Source: Zeugodacus cucurbitae
Taxonomy: Eukaryota > Arthropoda > Insecta > Diptera > Tephritidae
Direction: 5' to 3'
DNA length: 64,000 nt
Assembly (NCBI RefSeq): GCF_028554725.1
Contig: NC_071670.1
Coordinates: forward strand, 26,902,001 to 26,966,000
This document shows positions 36,478 to 47,423 of this stretch, piece after piece. The stretch's first letter is position 1; each line of letters opens with the position of its first letter. The translations under genes were made by a program, and so were the position numbers. The notes beneath the pieces are model-generated. The model was not told where the DNA came from, searched no databases, and worked only from the letters and a program-made list of their open reading frames with translations.

Positions 36478-38382
36478 TATACTGTCGCAACCTGTTGCAC
36501 AGAGTATCATAGTTTTGTTCACATAACGGTTGTTTGTGTCACCAAGAAATATAAGAGTTAGATATGGGGTTATATATACATAAATGATCAGGATGACGAG
36601 TGGATTTGAAATCCGGATGTCTGTCCGTCCATCTGTCCGTGCAAGCGATAACTTGAGTAAAAATTAAGATATCTTAATGAAACTTGGAACACATGTTCCT
36701 TGGCACCCTGAGGAGGTTGCTTTCGAAAATGGGCAAAATCGGTCCACTGCCACGCCCACAAAATGGTGGAAACCGAAAATCTATACAGTGTCATAACTAA
36801 GCCATAAATAAAGTTATGAAAATGAAATTTGGAAAATAGGATCCCATTAGGGAGGGGCACATTTGGATGTAATTTTTTTGGAAAAGTGGGCGTGACCCCG
36901 CCCCCAAATAGGTTTTTTGTATATAACTCGCAAACCAATAAAGCAATATAAACCAAACTTTCTGCAGTCGTTTCTTTTAGCCATTTCCTTATACAGTCCA
37001 AAAATGAAAGAAATCGGATAATAACCACGCCCACCTCCCATACAAAGGTTAGGTTGAAAATTACTAAAAGTGGGTTAACTCACTAACGAAAAACGTCAGA
37101 AACACCAAATTTTACATAAGAAATGGCAGAAGGAAGCTGCACTGAGATTTTTTTACAAAATGGAAAAAGGGCGTGGCGTCGCCCACTTATGGGTCAAAAA
37201 CCATATCTCAAGAACTATTCGACCGATTTCAATGAAATTCGGTATATAACACTTGACACCCTGATGACACGGGTGGAATATGGGCGAAATCGGTTCACAA
37301 CTACGTCTACTTCCCATATAACTCAATTTTGAATTCCATCTGATTCGTTCACTTTATAATACATACATACTTACATTAGGAACAAATGAATGATATATAT
37401 ATTATATCATCTGTGGCTCCAATTATTTTTCGAAATCGGACTATAACTTTTCAAGGCCCCAGATATCTACATGAAGAACTCAGTACCTAAGGTTAATTTT
37501 TCACCGAAAATATCGGACTTAATTGATGTCACAAAAATGATATGCCCCTGAATCTTTAAAAATGTAAAACGATGTGCTTTTCCCGTAGATCTGTTGATCC
37601 TTCTCCCTATGTAATAAATAACTTCAGTTTACTTTTGCTTTAGATCACTTACATTGGGAATCAAGATTGAATCTTCCTCTGTATACTAGTCGTTTAAAAC
37701 TTATAAATCTACCTACACTCACTAGTCGTAGGGAAATACTAGGCATAATATTTCTAGTAAAACATCTGAATGGTTCAGTTTATAGCTTTTTCCTTTTGTC
37801 TGATATCAAGTTTAATGTCCCATTTCGTTCATCAAGGCAGTTTAGACCATTACTTTAAAACATACATTAAAATCTTCGAGAACAAATTTTGAGTTAAACG
37901 ATTCATTCCGCCAAATATGTTATTATTTTTTTAATTCTCATTCCAGCACATTTGACCTGTCTGATTCCATCTTTAGCATTAAAAAAACTATTTTGTCTTC
38001 GCTTAATAAGTAACATTAAAATATTTAACCTTTTGTTTTTGTAAATTTTAAATCTTAGCTGTTGAAATTTTTTCTATCTGTAGCTGAGCAGTTTGATATC
38101 TCGACGCTTAAAAAACTCTTGCCTTTCATGACTCGTCAAATTCCGCTCGTTTGCGGATTGCGCCCCACGCGTCGCTTGGGCAGGAGGAGGGTAATCGTTT
38201 GGGTTTATAACTTCTCCTAGCTCGCATATACCTTATATTTGGTTATCAAACTTCTTTTGGGCTTAATACCAAATTTAAGTGAGCGTATAGTCTTGGACAT
38301 ATTGTACCTTAGTGGTGAAAATCAGTGACATCGGTTCAGATATTACATCAGCCCTCATATACTATATATGATATATATCCCT
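36478..38382 (+). repeat. HINE-family copy with a Jockey insertion; possible left end of the Helentron
   Basis: The 5' end reads TTATACTGTCGCAACCTGTTGCACAGAGTAT-like, a variant of the family 5' hairpin. The body follows the family to ACCGAAAATATCGGAC (37517), is broken by a retroelement, and resumes at 38202 (ATAACTTCTCCTAGCTC) until about 38382. The usual last ~100 bp with the 3' hairpin are absent, and the sequence continues into the Helentron's upstream region. It is either an independent 3'-truncated HINE or the true left part of the Helentron. Confidence 0.65.
37612..38201 (+). pseudogene. Jockey-type retrotransposon, 3' fragment (copy 1)
   Basis: The frame ending at 37858 encodes LNLPLYTSRLKLINLPTLTS and FLVKHLNGSVY, the C-terminal region downstream of the reverse transcriptase in Jockey-clade elements. 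The downstream part (CCGCTCGTTTGCGGATTGCG, then GGAGGAGGGTAATCGTTTGG) matches the fragment at 41773-42433. The exact start is unclear; 37521-37611 may also belong to it. Confidence 0.75.
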
Positions 38383-38999
38383 ATTTTTTTTTCATAAATT
38401 ATCAGCCCTATCCTGTGCACTTGAAAAAGTAAAATAAAATTTTAAAATTTATACAGTTTTTTATGAAGTAAGAATTTTTTTGGTATTCTGTGACAATCTT
38501 GATTTCTGTCCAATTATATTCGAAATGAATTGAAAAATTTAATTGAATTATTCTATAACGTAAGTTTTCAAATGCTTTGCAATATTTGTTCCAAATAGTT
38601 AATAATTTAACTTAAATTTCACAGTACATCCTTTGCGTCAAGTTTTTGATTGTGCGCAAATATACCATGCTGGTCTTATTTTCCATGCTAAAGGTCATTA
38701 TTTTTTTGATTAGTGTTTGTTTTAACCGAACCATTTTTATTGTGGCTTCGTTGATAAGTTTGGTTTAAGATTGATCTGTTATCAGTGTATTTAACCGATT
38801 TGGTTTGATAAGATATAACAATTTTCAAGAAAAGAGTTTTTTATTATAGACTCAGAATACGAAATGCTTGAAAAATTTCAAATTTTTATAAATTAGAAAT
38901 ATGTTGAATCTGTAAAGTGCATAGAATAGAGCTGTATGTACTGTATATCAACATATTTCAATAGATAGAGATAAAATTTTTTGATGGTTTTTCGAATAA

Positions 39000-39186
39000 A
39001 ATGGGTTTTACCCAGCGACGACGGAAGGTCATGAAAGGCTTAGGTAAAATAAAAAACCGTCGTATATTTATGAATGTGTACAGAATATCTAGATACATAT
39101 TTTAATCACAAAAGAATGATTATATAGTATAACGTCTTATACCTAAACCTTTCACGATTTTCTACAGAGCTGGGTAAAAACCCATT
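39000..39186. repeat. 187-bp inverted-repeat element (MITE candidate)
   Basis: Left AATGGGTTTTACCCAGC and right GCTGGGTAAAAACCCATT are inverted, with weaker inverted similarity inwards (GTCATGAAAGGCTTAGGT against ACCTAAACCTTTCACGAT). Each terminus is also a small palindrome. No clear target duplication, so the class is unknown. Confidence 0.6.
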
Positions 39187-39679
39187 GTTTTGTTAATATC
39201 ATCAAAATATATTATATACATATATAGTATATTTCCATTCCTATTTTTTGTTACTGGTAATTACTTTCAACACTTTAAATGCTTATTATATGCTATACAT
39301 ACTGTTTTAATAATATATATAGTATTGTATATACAAATTTATACCATAAGTATAAGCAAGCTGTGTTGTTACAACCAGTTTCATCAGATAACTTCATCAG
39401 TGCAGTAATAACTTGAGTAGAATTTATGTTTTATTTCAAAACTACATGTGTATATTAGTTCCTGTAATATTGTGAATAATAGTGTCATATTTACGTGTAA
39501 ACATTGGCTTAAGCATCCAAGGAAGCTGCAAATAGGACAGGACCATAACAATTCAATTTCCCTGAAGGTAGAGCGGAACTTAGTATTTTACATTTCTCGG
39601 AAGGGCTCATAAAACTATAAGGCATTAAAAAAATTATTATTGGAACTACATATTTTTGTAAGCCTATTATTAATTCGTT

Positions 39680-41772
39680 ATGCCTAGATTAAGTAAAAGA
39701 TCTGTTATATTAAGCCGACTTCAAAATAGAAGACGCATGCAAATTCTGAGAGAAAATGTTTTTTATCGTACAACTGAGCAATCCCATAATACGGAAAGCC
39801 ATGCTATTCGCAGATTAGATCCCGCAATACGTCTTTCCGAACAATATGACGATACGGTACAACACAGAATCAGGAGACAAAATATTCAAAATCGCTCTGA
39901 CGAGCAAAATAGGAATACTCGGGAACGTAGGTCCCGTCGTGAAAATGCTGAGATACGGTCCGCCGAACGAATCATAGATTCTATTCAGCACAGAATTAGG
40001 CGTGAAATTCCTCAAATTCGCTCTGAAGAGCAAAGTAGGAACACTCGGGAACGTAGGTCCCGTCGTCAAAATCCTGAGATACGGTCCGCCGAACGAGTCA
40101 CAGATGCTATTCAGCACAGAACCATGCGAGAAATTCCTCAAATTCGCTCTGAAGAGCAAAATAGGAATACCCGGGAACGTAGGTCCCGTCGTGAAAATCC
40201 TGAAATACGGTCCGCCGAACGAATCACAGATGCTATTCAGCACAGAACCAGGCGAGAAGTTCCTCAAATTCGCTCTGAAGAGCAAAGTAGGAACACTCGG
40301 GAACGTAGGTCCCGCCGTGAAAATCCTGAGATACGGTCCGCCGAACGAATCACAGATGCTATTCAGCACAGAACCAGGCGAGAAATTCCTCAAATTCGCT
40401 CTGAAGAGCAAAGTAGGAACACTCGGGAACGTAGGTCCCGTCGTGAAAATCCTGAGGTACGGTCCGCCGAACGAGTCACAGATGCTATGCAGCATAGAAG
40501 GCGAGACAATCAAGAAATTAGAACAGAAGAGCAAAATAGAAACACTAGGGAACACGCACTTCGACGTCAAAACCTTTCTATTCGATTGTCTGAGCAGTTT
40601 CATAATACCGTAACGCGCCGAGAACTTCGTGCAAGAAATTCTGAATATAGGAGGGAGGAACGTTTTAGAGAAACACAACGTCGACAATTTATTAGGAGAG
40701 GTGCAAGGGATGATATTTTGAATCAAAGGCGCCATCGCCAAAGACAAATTCGCCTTCATAGAGCAAATATTGTCAATAGACAAATTGAAAACCAAAGTCA
40801 GTCTGAACGAATGAGATTAATGAGAGCAGATAATGCTATAGAAACTGATGATTTCGAAAATAGTGTAAATTTTACAGATTTTCGAACCATTTATTTTCTT
40901 AATATAAAGAAAGGCCCTACAGAAATATGCATTTGCTGTGGGGGTTTATGGTTTTCACACCAAGTACGCAAGCTAAGTTTTGCAACCATTGCTCAAAATC
41001 ACCCGAATGCTGCATCTGTTTTCTTTTTGATGCAAAAGTTTCCTTCTGAAGATGGAAATTACAATTTTTGCGCAACTTGTAAAAATGCAATTGCTAAAAA
41101 TAAAATTCCCAATATTTGTTTATCAAATGGGCTAGACTTCCCTGAAATACCAGTTTGTTTGAAAGGTTTAACTCCAATCGAAGAACGGTTAATCATGCCT
41201 AGACTGCCATTTATGACCATCCGTCCTTTGGGATATCAAGGACAAAGTTCCCTTAAAGGTGCCGTTGTTAACATACCTATTTCTGTTAACAACATTATGA
41301 CATCTCTACCGCGGTCATTTGATCAAGCTAATGTGATACAAGTTCACTTAAGAAGACGTTTGGAATACAATCATGATTACATGACTGATACCATACGGCC
41401 TGCGAAGGTTATGGAGGCTTTGCGATTCTTAGTGAATACTCCTCTGTATCGTGAACATAATATTCACATAAATGAGAATTGGATTTCAGGCTTTAATAAC
41501 CAAGAAGAAGTTCCCTTTGTTGCATCTGCTGAAGATGATAGATTGGTTCAATCTCTTTATGAGGAACAGATTTCACGTAACAATCCCTCAGGTGATATAC
41601 CCATAGAACCTGTAACTGCAGAGCCGAATCCAGGTGGTCAAGAAACTCTTTTGGATAATATCCCTATAGAAAACATGGAATATAACCGTTTAGTTATAGC
41701 ACCAGGGGAAGGGCAAAGGCCAATTGACATAATTCAAGACAATAATTCGGAAGAATTGTCATTTGGAACAAT
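39680..41772 (+). pseudogene. Helentron protein, N-terminal part (repeats plus DUF6570-like domain)
   Basis: ATG at 39680 opens an uninterrupted frame. Residues ~1-50 are basic; ~50-295 are R/E/Q-rich repeats of 42 residues. Then come two cysteine pairs (CICCGG and FCATCKNA, a likely zinc site) and a region with EERLIMPRLPFMTIR and QVHLRRRLEYNHDYM that matches the DUF6570-type domain common at the N-terminus of Helitron proteins. The segment EYNRLVIAPGEGQRPIDIIQ immediately precedes Rep in the family. At SFGTI the frame enters a retroelement (41773). After that insertion the protein resumes with a Y-V-G-Q segment, so it was once one polypeptide with the following parts. Confidence 0.85.
39860..40560 (+). 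repeat. in-frame 126-bp tandem repeats in the Helentron ORF
   Basis: The ATTCCTCAAATTCGCTCTGA motif recurs at 40007, 40133, 40259 and 40385, exactly 126 bp apart, with weaker units before (39881) and after (40511). Each 42-residue unit is two related 21-residue halves, PQIRSEEQSRNTRERRSRR and PEIRSAERITDAIQHRTRR. The length is a multiple of three, so the frame survives copy-number change. R/E-rich repeats of this kind are usual at Helitron N-termini. Confidence 0.92.
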
Positions 41773-42433
41773 ATGGAGGAGTATGGTTCTGTGGTATGGA
41801 ATCCTAGCTATCAATCCCATTCTGATAAGCTTGAGTCCGTTCAAAAACAATTTTTACTTTTTGCTTTAGGCCACTTACATTGGGATTCAAGATTGAATCT
41901 TCCCCCGTATACTAGTCGTTTAAAACTTATAAATCTTCCCACACTCACTAGTCGCAGAGAAATGCTAGGTATAATTTTTCTAGTAAAACTTCTGAATGGT
42001 TTAGTTTGTAGTTCATTCCTTTTGTCTGATATTAAGTTTAATGTCCCATTGCGTTCATCCAGGCAGTTTAGACCATTATTTCTAAAATCTTCTAGAACAA
42101 ATTTTGAGTTAAATGAACCATTCTGCCGAATATGTCATGATTTTAATTCGCATTCCAGCACATTTGATCCATCTGACTCAATATTTAGCATCAAAAAAAC
42201 TATTTTGTCTTCTCTTAATAAATAATATTCAAAATTTTTAACTTTTTGTTTTTATAAATTTTTAAATCTCAGCTGTTGAAATGTTTCTTTCTGTAGCTGA
42301 GCAGTATGAGAACCGGACGCTTAAAAATCTCTTGCCTTTCTAGACTCGGCAAATTCCGCTCGTATGCGGACTGCGCCCCACGCGTCGGTTGGGCGGGAGG
42401 AGGGTAATCGTTTGGGTTAATAATAATAATATA
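41773..42433 (+). mobile_element. Jockey-type retrotransposon, 5'-truncated, inside the Helentron ORF (copy 2)
   Basis: Encodes EEYGSVVWNPSYQSHSDKLE followed by LNLPPYTSRLKLINLPTLTS and a C-terminal region with CRICHDF, ending at TAA 42225. This is the end of a Jockey-clade RT and its tail. The 3' UTR ends GGGAGGAGGGTAATCGTTTG and a (TAA)n run. The Helentron frame is interrupted between SFGTI and YVGQ. AATAT occurs at both junctions and may be the target duplication. Confidence 0.85.
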
Positions 42434-44030
42434 CGTTGGACAGAAACGTACATGCTCTGAAACATATAGTAAGATAGTACGTTCCGAAATTCGCCGCTTT
42501 GACCGGAGAGCGTGTACTATTCCAAAGTTGTTCTACAACTATAAAAAATTAGAACTACTGCAAATTAAGAATAGTACATCCATTTGCCTTCGAAAGTTTT
42601 CTGGTCGCAACCGTGTTATGGCTCAAAATGTATTAAATGAAAACTTTGTTCAAAATTTGATTCAACATGATGACGGCTACAAAGTTTTGAAAGGTGTTAG
42701 ATCATCTCCTGCTCACTGGGAAGCTGAGAAAAAAAAGCAATTGCAATGATTCGCCAATTTGGGCTACCAACCTTCTTCATAACTCTATCCGCTGCTGAAT
42801 CTCAGTGGATCGAGTTGTTGGTTATTCTGTCGAAAACTGTTGATTCAAAAGTTATTTCAGAAGAGGAAGCCAACATTTTATCAACCCAAGATAGATATCG
42901 CTTAATCCGCTCAGATGCGGTTACTTGTGCTCGATATTTTGATTATCGCTACCGACAAATTCTTAAACTTTTTAAAGATAATGCCGGCACTTTTGGAGCA
43001 CATTTTGTAAAAAAACTATTACTGGAGAGTAGAGTTTCAACAGAGAGGTTCCCCGCATATACATGGCATGTATTGGCTTAATAATGCTCCCAGGATCAAC
43101 CTTCAAAATCCTGAGACATTCTCCGAAGTCATTGGTTTCATTGACAATTATGTTTCTACAGATGGTTCAGTAAGCCACTTGGAAAATTATTTAGATTATC
43201 AAAAGCATAATCACAGTCGGTCGTGTACTAGAGAAATAAGAGGACAACAATTTTGTCGTTTTGGTATACCATATCCACCAATGCCTTCCACACAAATATT
43301 GCTTCCATTTTCCGACACAACTCAAGACTTGGAAAGGCATAAGGAAAACTTTTCTAAAATTCAAAATGTTTTTAATTCAACTCTGACTATAGAAGACATT
43401 TCGAATTTAAATGATTTTGAATATTTCCTGAGTGATGGTAGGATAAACATGACTTTTGATGACTATTTGCTAGCTCTGAGATCAAGCTTATTAAAACCTA
43501 AAATTTTTTTGAAAAGAAAAATGCAGGATCGTTTTATTAATGCTTATAATCCTCTTATTTTGGAACTCCATAGGGCTAATATGGACATCCAATATATACT
43601 GGATGCATATGCTTGCTGTTCCTATATAATTAATTATATTAACAAGTCGAACAGAGGAATTTCTAGGCTCTTAAATGAAGCTATATCAGAAGTAAATGCC
43701 GGAAATTATACAGTTAAACAAAAACTTCAACATATAGGTCATAAGTTTATATCAGGCACGGAAATATCTGCACAAGAAGCAGTCTATTGCTGCATTGGGC
43801 TCCATCTTTCGGAAGCTAGTAATGCAGAAATATTTATCAATACCTCACGGCCGGAGGAACGTGTTCGAATGGTAAAACCTAGAGCGGAACTTCTGAACCT
43901 TCCTTCAGATTCTACTGAAATATTTGTAGCTGGTATTTTAGACCGCTATGTGCAGAGGCCCGATCAGTTAGAAACTGTTTGCTTAGCAGATTTTGCATCA
44001 CTGTATATATTTGTTAAATCCAGTAGAGGA
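42434..44030 (+). pseudogene. Helentron Rep (HUH endonuclease) domain, two frameshifts inside
   Basis: Coding resumes with KIVRSEIRRFDRR and RSSPAHWEAEKKK. It changes frame in an A-run at about 42729-42737 to AMIRQFGLPTFFITLSAAES and VTCARYFDYRY, and changes again in an A-run at about 43009-43015 to WRVEFQQRGSPHIHGMYWL. CAT-ATA-CAT at 43056-43064 is the HUH metal-binding pair. YIINYINKSNRG (first Tyr codon 43623, second 43635) is the likely catalytic two-tyrosine motif. The frame ends at TAA 44036, where a third shift leads into the helicase part. Rep nicks DNA and joins it through the tyrosines during rolling-circle transposition. All key residues are present. The early shifts in homopolymers could be sequencing errors. 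Confidence 0.88.
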
Positions 44031-46691
44031 GTTTAAGACAGTGATAATGAAGAAGAAGAGAGGGAAGTCAGTAACTTACCAGAAATTGGAAATCCACTTC
44101 CCCTTAAAGACCATAGCGGTTTTGTTAAAAAACGTACCAAACCGTGTACAATTCGGTACAGAAGATTTAGTCCTCATGTGGCCAGAGTTGAGTATTTTCG
44201 CGAAATGGTAATGCTTTTCTATCCATGGCGGAATGAACAACAAGACCTTACTGAAAATGATAATGAGCGAACATGCATAACACATCGTATTTTAATAGAG
44301 GAAAATCGAAAAAAATATGATGTTTTTGAACAAAGAGAACTGGAAAGTGTCTTAGAAAGTCTTTATAATGAGACAGACTTGGAAGAAGCTTTGCAAAATG
44401 GACTACCTATTGTAGAAAATGAATTTCGAGTGTTCGCACTTCCAGAAATAAACCCTAATATTAATTTGCTAGATTTGCATGTTGAAGATGCAACTAATAA
44501 TGGTACTGAACTTGATTCCAATATTAGGCTTATTAAACTACCCCCTTTAATTCCAGTTGAGGAATTATTTTCTTTAGTTCAGAGTCTTAACATTAAACAA
44601 AAAACATACTTGACTCATTTGATGCACCAGCTTAAAACAAGTCGGTCATTTTATGAGTTCATTGGGGGCGGAGCAGGTGTAGGAAAGAGTCGTTTGATAT
44701 CTGCGATATATCAAGCACTTAACCATCGATTCAATTCTACACCTGGTTCCAATCCAATCTCATTGAAAGTTCTTCTTTGCGCACCTACAGGTAAAGCAGC
44801 CTTCGGAATAGGTGGACTGACGCTTCACTCAATATTTTCTTTACCCGTTAATCAGTTGAATAGAGAGTTGAGGCCACTTAGCAATGACGTAGTTAATTCA
44901 TTGTATTCCAAGCTTATCGATTTAAAATTAATTATAATTGATGAAATATCGATGGTATTCGCTCGTATGTTTAGCTCCGTTGATGCCAGATTAAAACAAA
45001 TATTCAAAACAGAGAGTCCCTTCGGTGGCATACCGATTATAGTTTTTGGTGATTTGAAGCAACTTTCACCTGTTGGAGATAGGTGGATATTCTCTTCTAA
45101 TCCGAATAATGCTTACAGCGCTTTAGTTGGTTTACCTTTGTGGGAGTTATTCAAATACTTTGAATTGACCGAAATAATGAGACAGAGAGAGGATCAGGCT
45201 TTTGCTATAGCATTAAACCGTATGGCATCCGGTAGTATGACAAATGATGATATATCCTTAATTGAAACTCGAATAGTTGTTTCCGAAGAAGTTCCCGACG
45301 ATGCGATTCATCTATTTTGGTCCAACGAAGAGACAAATAATTTCAATGCTCTTAAGCTCAGTCGAATTCCAACTGAGGCTATCCTGTCAACTGCTAAAGA
45401 CTCAGTTGAAGGAATTGGTATAAGTGAGAATGATAATATTTTGGAAAGAGTTAAACTTTTCAAAGCTTCTGAAACACAGGGACTGCCATACGAATTGACA
45501 TTAAAAACCACTGCCAAATATATGATAACGGTGAATATTAATACAAGTGATGGTTTGGTTAATGGAGCAACTGGGCAACTTATGCAAATTGATTTCCATT
45601 ATAATTCTCCAGCAATTATTTGGGTTAAATTCTTGGAACCTTCTGTTGGTTTGATAGCCCGATCAAAAAAGACTCATCCTGTAGAAAGTTCCTGGACACC
45701 AATTGAAAAAGTTATGAGATCTTTTCAATATAAAAGAAACGAACAAATTTCAATTGAAAGAAATCAATTTCCAGTTGTTCCGGCTGAGGGAATAACTATT
45801 CATAAAAGTCAGGGTGCCACATATAGTAAAGTTGTCGTTCATACGCGACCCAGAATGCCTAGAGCTTCGATATATGTAGCTTGCAGTCGAGCTACTACGG
45901 CAGAAGGTCTTTTCATTGTCGGAAATTTTATTCCTCCTAATAAGTTTTCTGAATCGGATCCAGTATTTAGGGAACTGATGGAATTGAGCACATCTAAAGC
46001 CCTGATTACAAATTTCAATTTTATGATTTCTAGAACATCAACACTTCAAATATTATTTCATAATGTTCAGAGTCTTCATGCTCACATTAATAATATAAAA
46101 GGCGACTATTTGATGCTATCATCAGATATTTTATGTTTCGTAGAAACCTGGAGTTATCCTGGCGAACATTTTGAAATACCAGGATTTAGTCTAATAAACG
46201 AGCTGAGGATAGATAGCACTTCGACAAGCAATCGAAATAAACGGGGCCTTATAATTTATGCAAAACATAGTATTGCTAACTCGATAGAACCAAAAATTAT
46301 GAAGAAAATTTATACAGATCGCAAAGTTTTAGAAGCAGTTTTGTTTAAATGTTTCAACAATAATTTTCTGGTTCTTTACAGAAACTCAGCTTTTCTTCTC
46401 AGACATTTAAATGCAGAACTTCAAGAAGTCCTTACTACTGAGTTGTGCAATCAAAATGTGATAATTGTTGGGGATTTTAACATTTGTCTAAAGTCTTCAG
46501 GGACTACAATAAGAAATCTTCTTCAACAAAAAAACTTTAGTTCCCTGCTTAATGTAGAATATTCAACTACGCCTGCGGGTACACAAATTGACTGGGCATT
46601 TTCAAACATGGATCATTCCCATGTTAATGCTATCACTTACGAGACAGTGTATAGCTATCATGATGGTATTTGCGTCTCTATTTCGAACTAA
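44031..46691 (+). pseudogene. Helentron PIF1-like helicase fused to AP-type endonuclease
   Basis: The frame is open from about 44035 (stop-free upstream of the ATG at 44178) to TAA 46691. Helicase motifs, counted from 44178: Walker A GGGAGVGKSR near 161-171, Walker B LIIIDEISMV near 252, VFGDLKQLSPVGD near 290, TIHKSQGATYSKVVVHT near 537, and YVACSRAT near 564. This is a superfamily 1 PIF1-type 5'-3' helicase that unwinds the transposing strand. From about residue 623 an exonuclease-endonuclease-phosphatase fold begins: FHNVQSLHAHINN, CFVETW (catalytic E), VGDFNIC and the terminal YHDGICVS, corresponding to the SDH/H motif. This endonuclease is the distinguishing mark of Helentrons. The domain set is complete and no internal stops occur. 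Confidence 0.92.
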
Positions 46692-47360
46692 GGCTTAATA
46701 CAATATTTATCTTTTTCACACATAATGGCATTAATAATAGGTTATAATAAAATTTTTAACAGCAGTTTTTTTAGAAAAATATTTTTAAATATAACAAAGA
46801 AATAATTATTATAACCAAGAAAAATTAAATCATATGTAATATTTGTTAATATATAATAAGTTGTAAATATAAGTATAAGGTAGATTTAAAAGTTATATAA
46901 TTTTAAAATATTTTTTAGAAAATATAATAAATATATAAATTAAATAAATTAAGATAAATGACAAAGATGTTAACTAAGAATATTTAAATCAAGTGTACTA
47001 TTTGTAAATATATAAAATAATTTATAAATATAAGGAAGACTTAATAATACAAAGTTTAAGAATTAATGAAATGTTCATTTTACTTAATAAATGAATTATA
47101 TGATTTCTTACTTTTAAGTTCATTTAAGAAATAAAATTTGAATTCACTGTTAATAAACGATTGTTTTTTTCATATTCCTCAACATTTCTAATTTAAATTA
47201 TTATTAAAAAGAGACTCGAAAAAAAGTATAACAATTTTGCTGTAATATAATTAATTTTACTTCAATTGTAGATACATAATGCAAAACTTTATACTTTTAA
47301 TTAATATACATATATACATATTAATATATATATATATTTATATACATATATCACTTTACG
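46692..47360. other. AT-rich 3' flank of the Helentron ORF
   Basis: Very AT-rich, with long runs of A/T and AATAAA-like sites (for example near 46925-46950) that could serve polyadenylation. It does not resemble the body of the HINE repeats, although it leads into the same terminus. Confidence 0.5.
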
Positions 47361-47417
47361 TTGCGAGAGTATAAAATATTTGGTTACAGCCAAACTTAGC
47401 CCTTCCTTACTTGTTTT
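47361..47417 (+). terminator. Helentron 3' terminus with hairpin
   Basis: TTGCGAGAGTATAAAATATT, then the hairpin TTTGG-TTACAG-CCAAA, then CTTAGCCCTTCCTTACTTGT and T-rich flank. This is the same end as in the HINE copies, with a C-G pair of the stem replaced by T-A. In rolling-circle elements such a hairpin marks the end of strand transfer; it is not a transcription terminator. Confidence 0.8.
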
Positions 47418-47423
47418 ATTTAA

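Larger units (their letters stand above)
38383..47417 (+). mobile_element. autonomous-type Helentron (rolling-circle transposon), inactivated
   Basis: A plus-strand coding region (39680-46691) carries in order: R/E-rich repeats, a DUF6570-like cysteine domain, an HUH Rep nuclease, a PIF1-like helicase and a C-terminal AP-type endonuclease. A Rep-helicase protein ending in an endonuclease defines Helentrons as opposed to canonical Helitrons. The right end (47361-47417) is the HINE-family 3' terminus. The left end is unresolved: 38383 is where HINE sequence stops, but the element may start at 36478. The right end interrupts errantivirus-like sequence. Inactivating lesions are one retroelement insertion and three frameshifts. 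Confidence 0.85.

Noticed and set aside
39815..40795. A 326-codon minus-strand open frame and a 203-codon plus frame (40002-40613) over the Helentron N-terminus
   Set aside because: They are shadows of the 126-bp repeat: a period divisible by three keeps several frames open. Their predicted products are repeats of an unlikely composition with no known domain.
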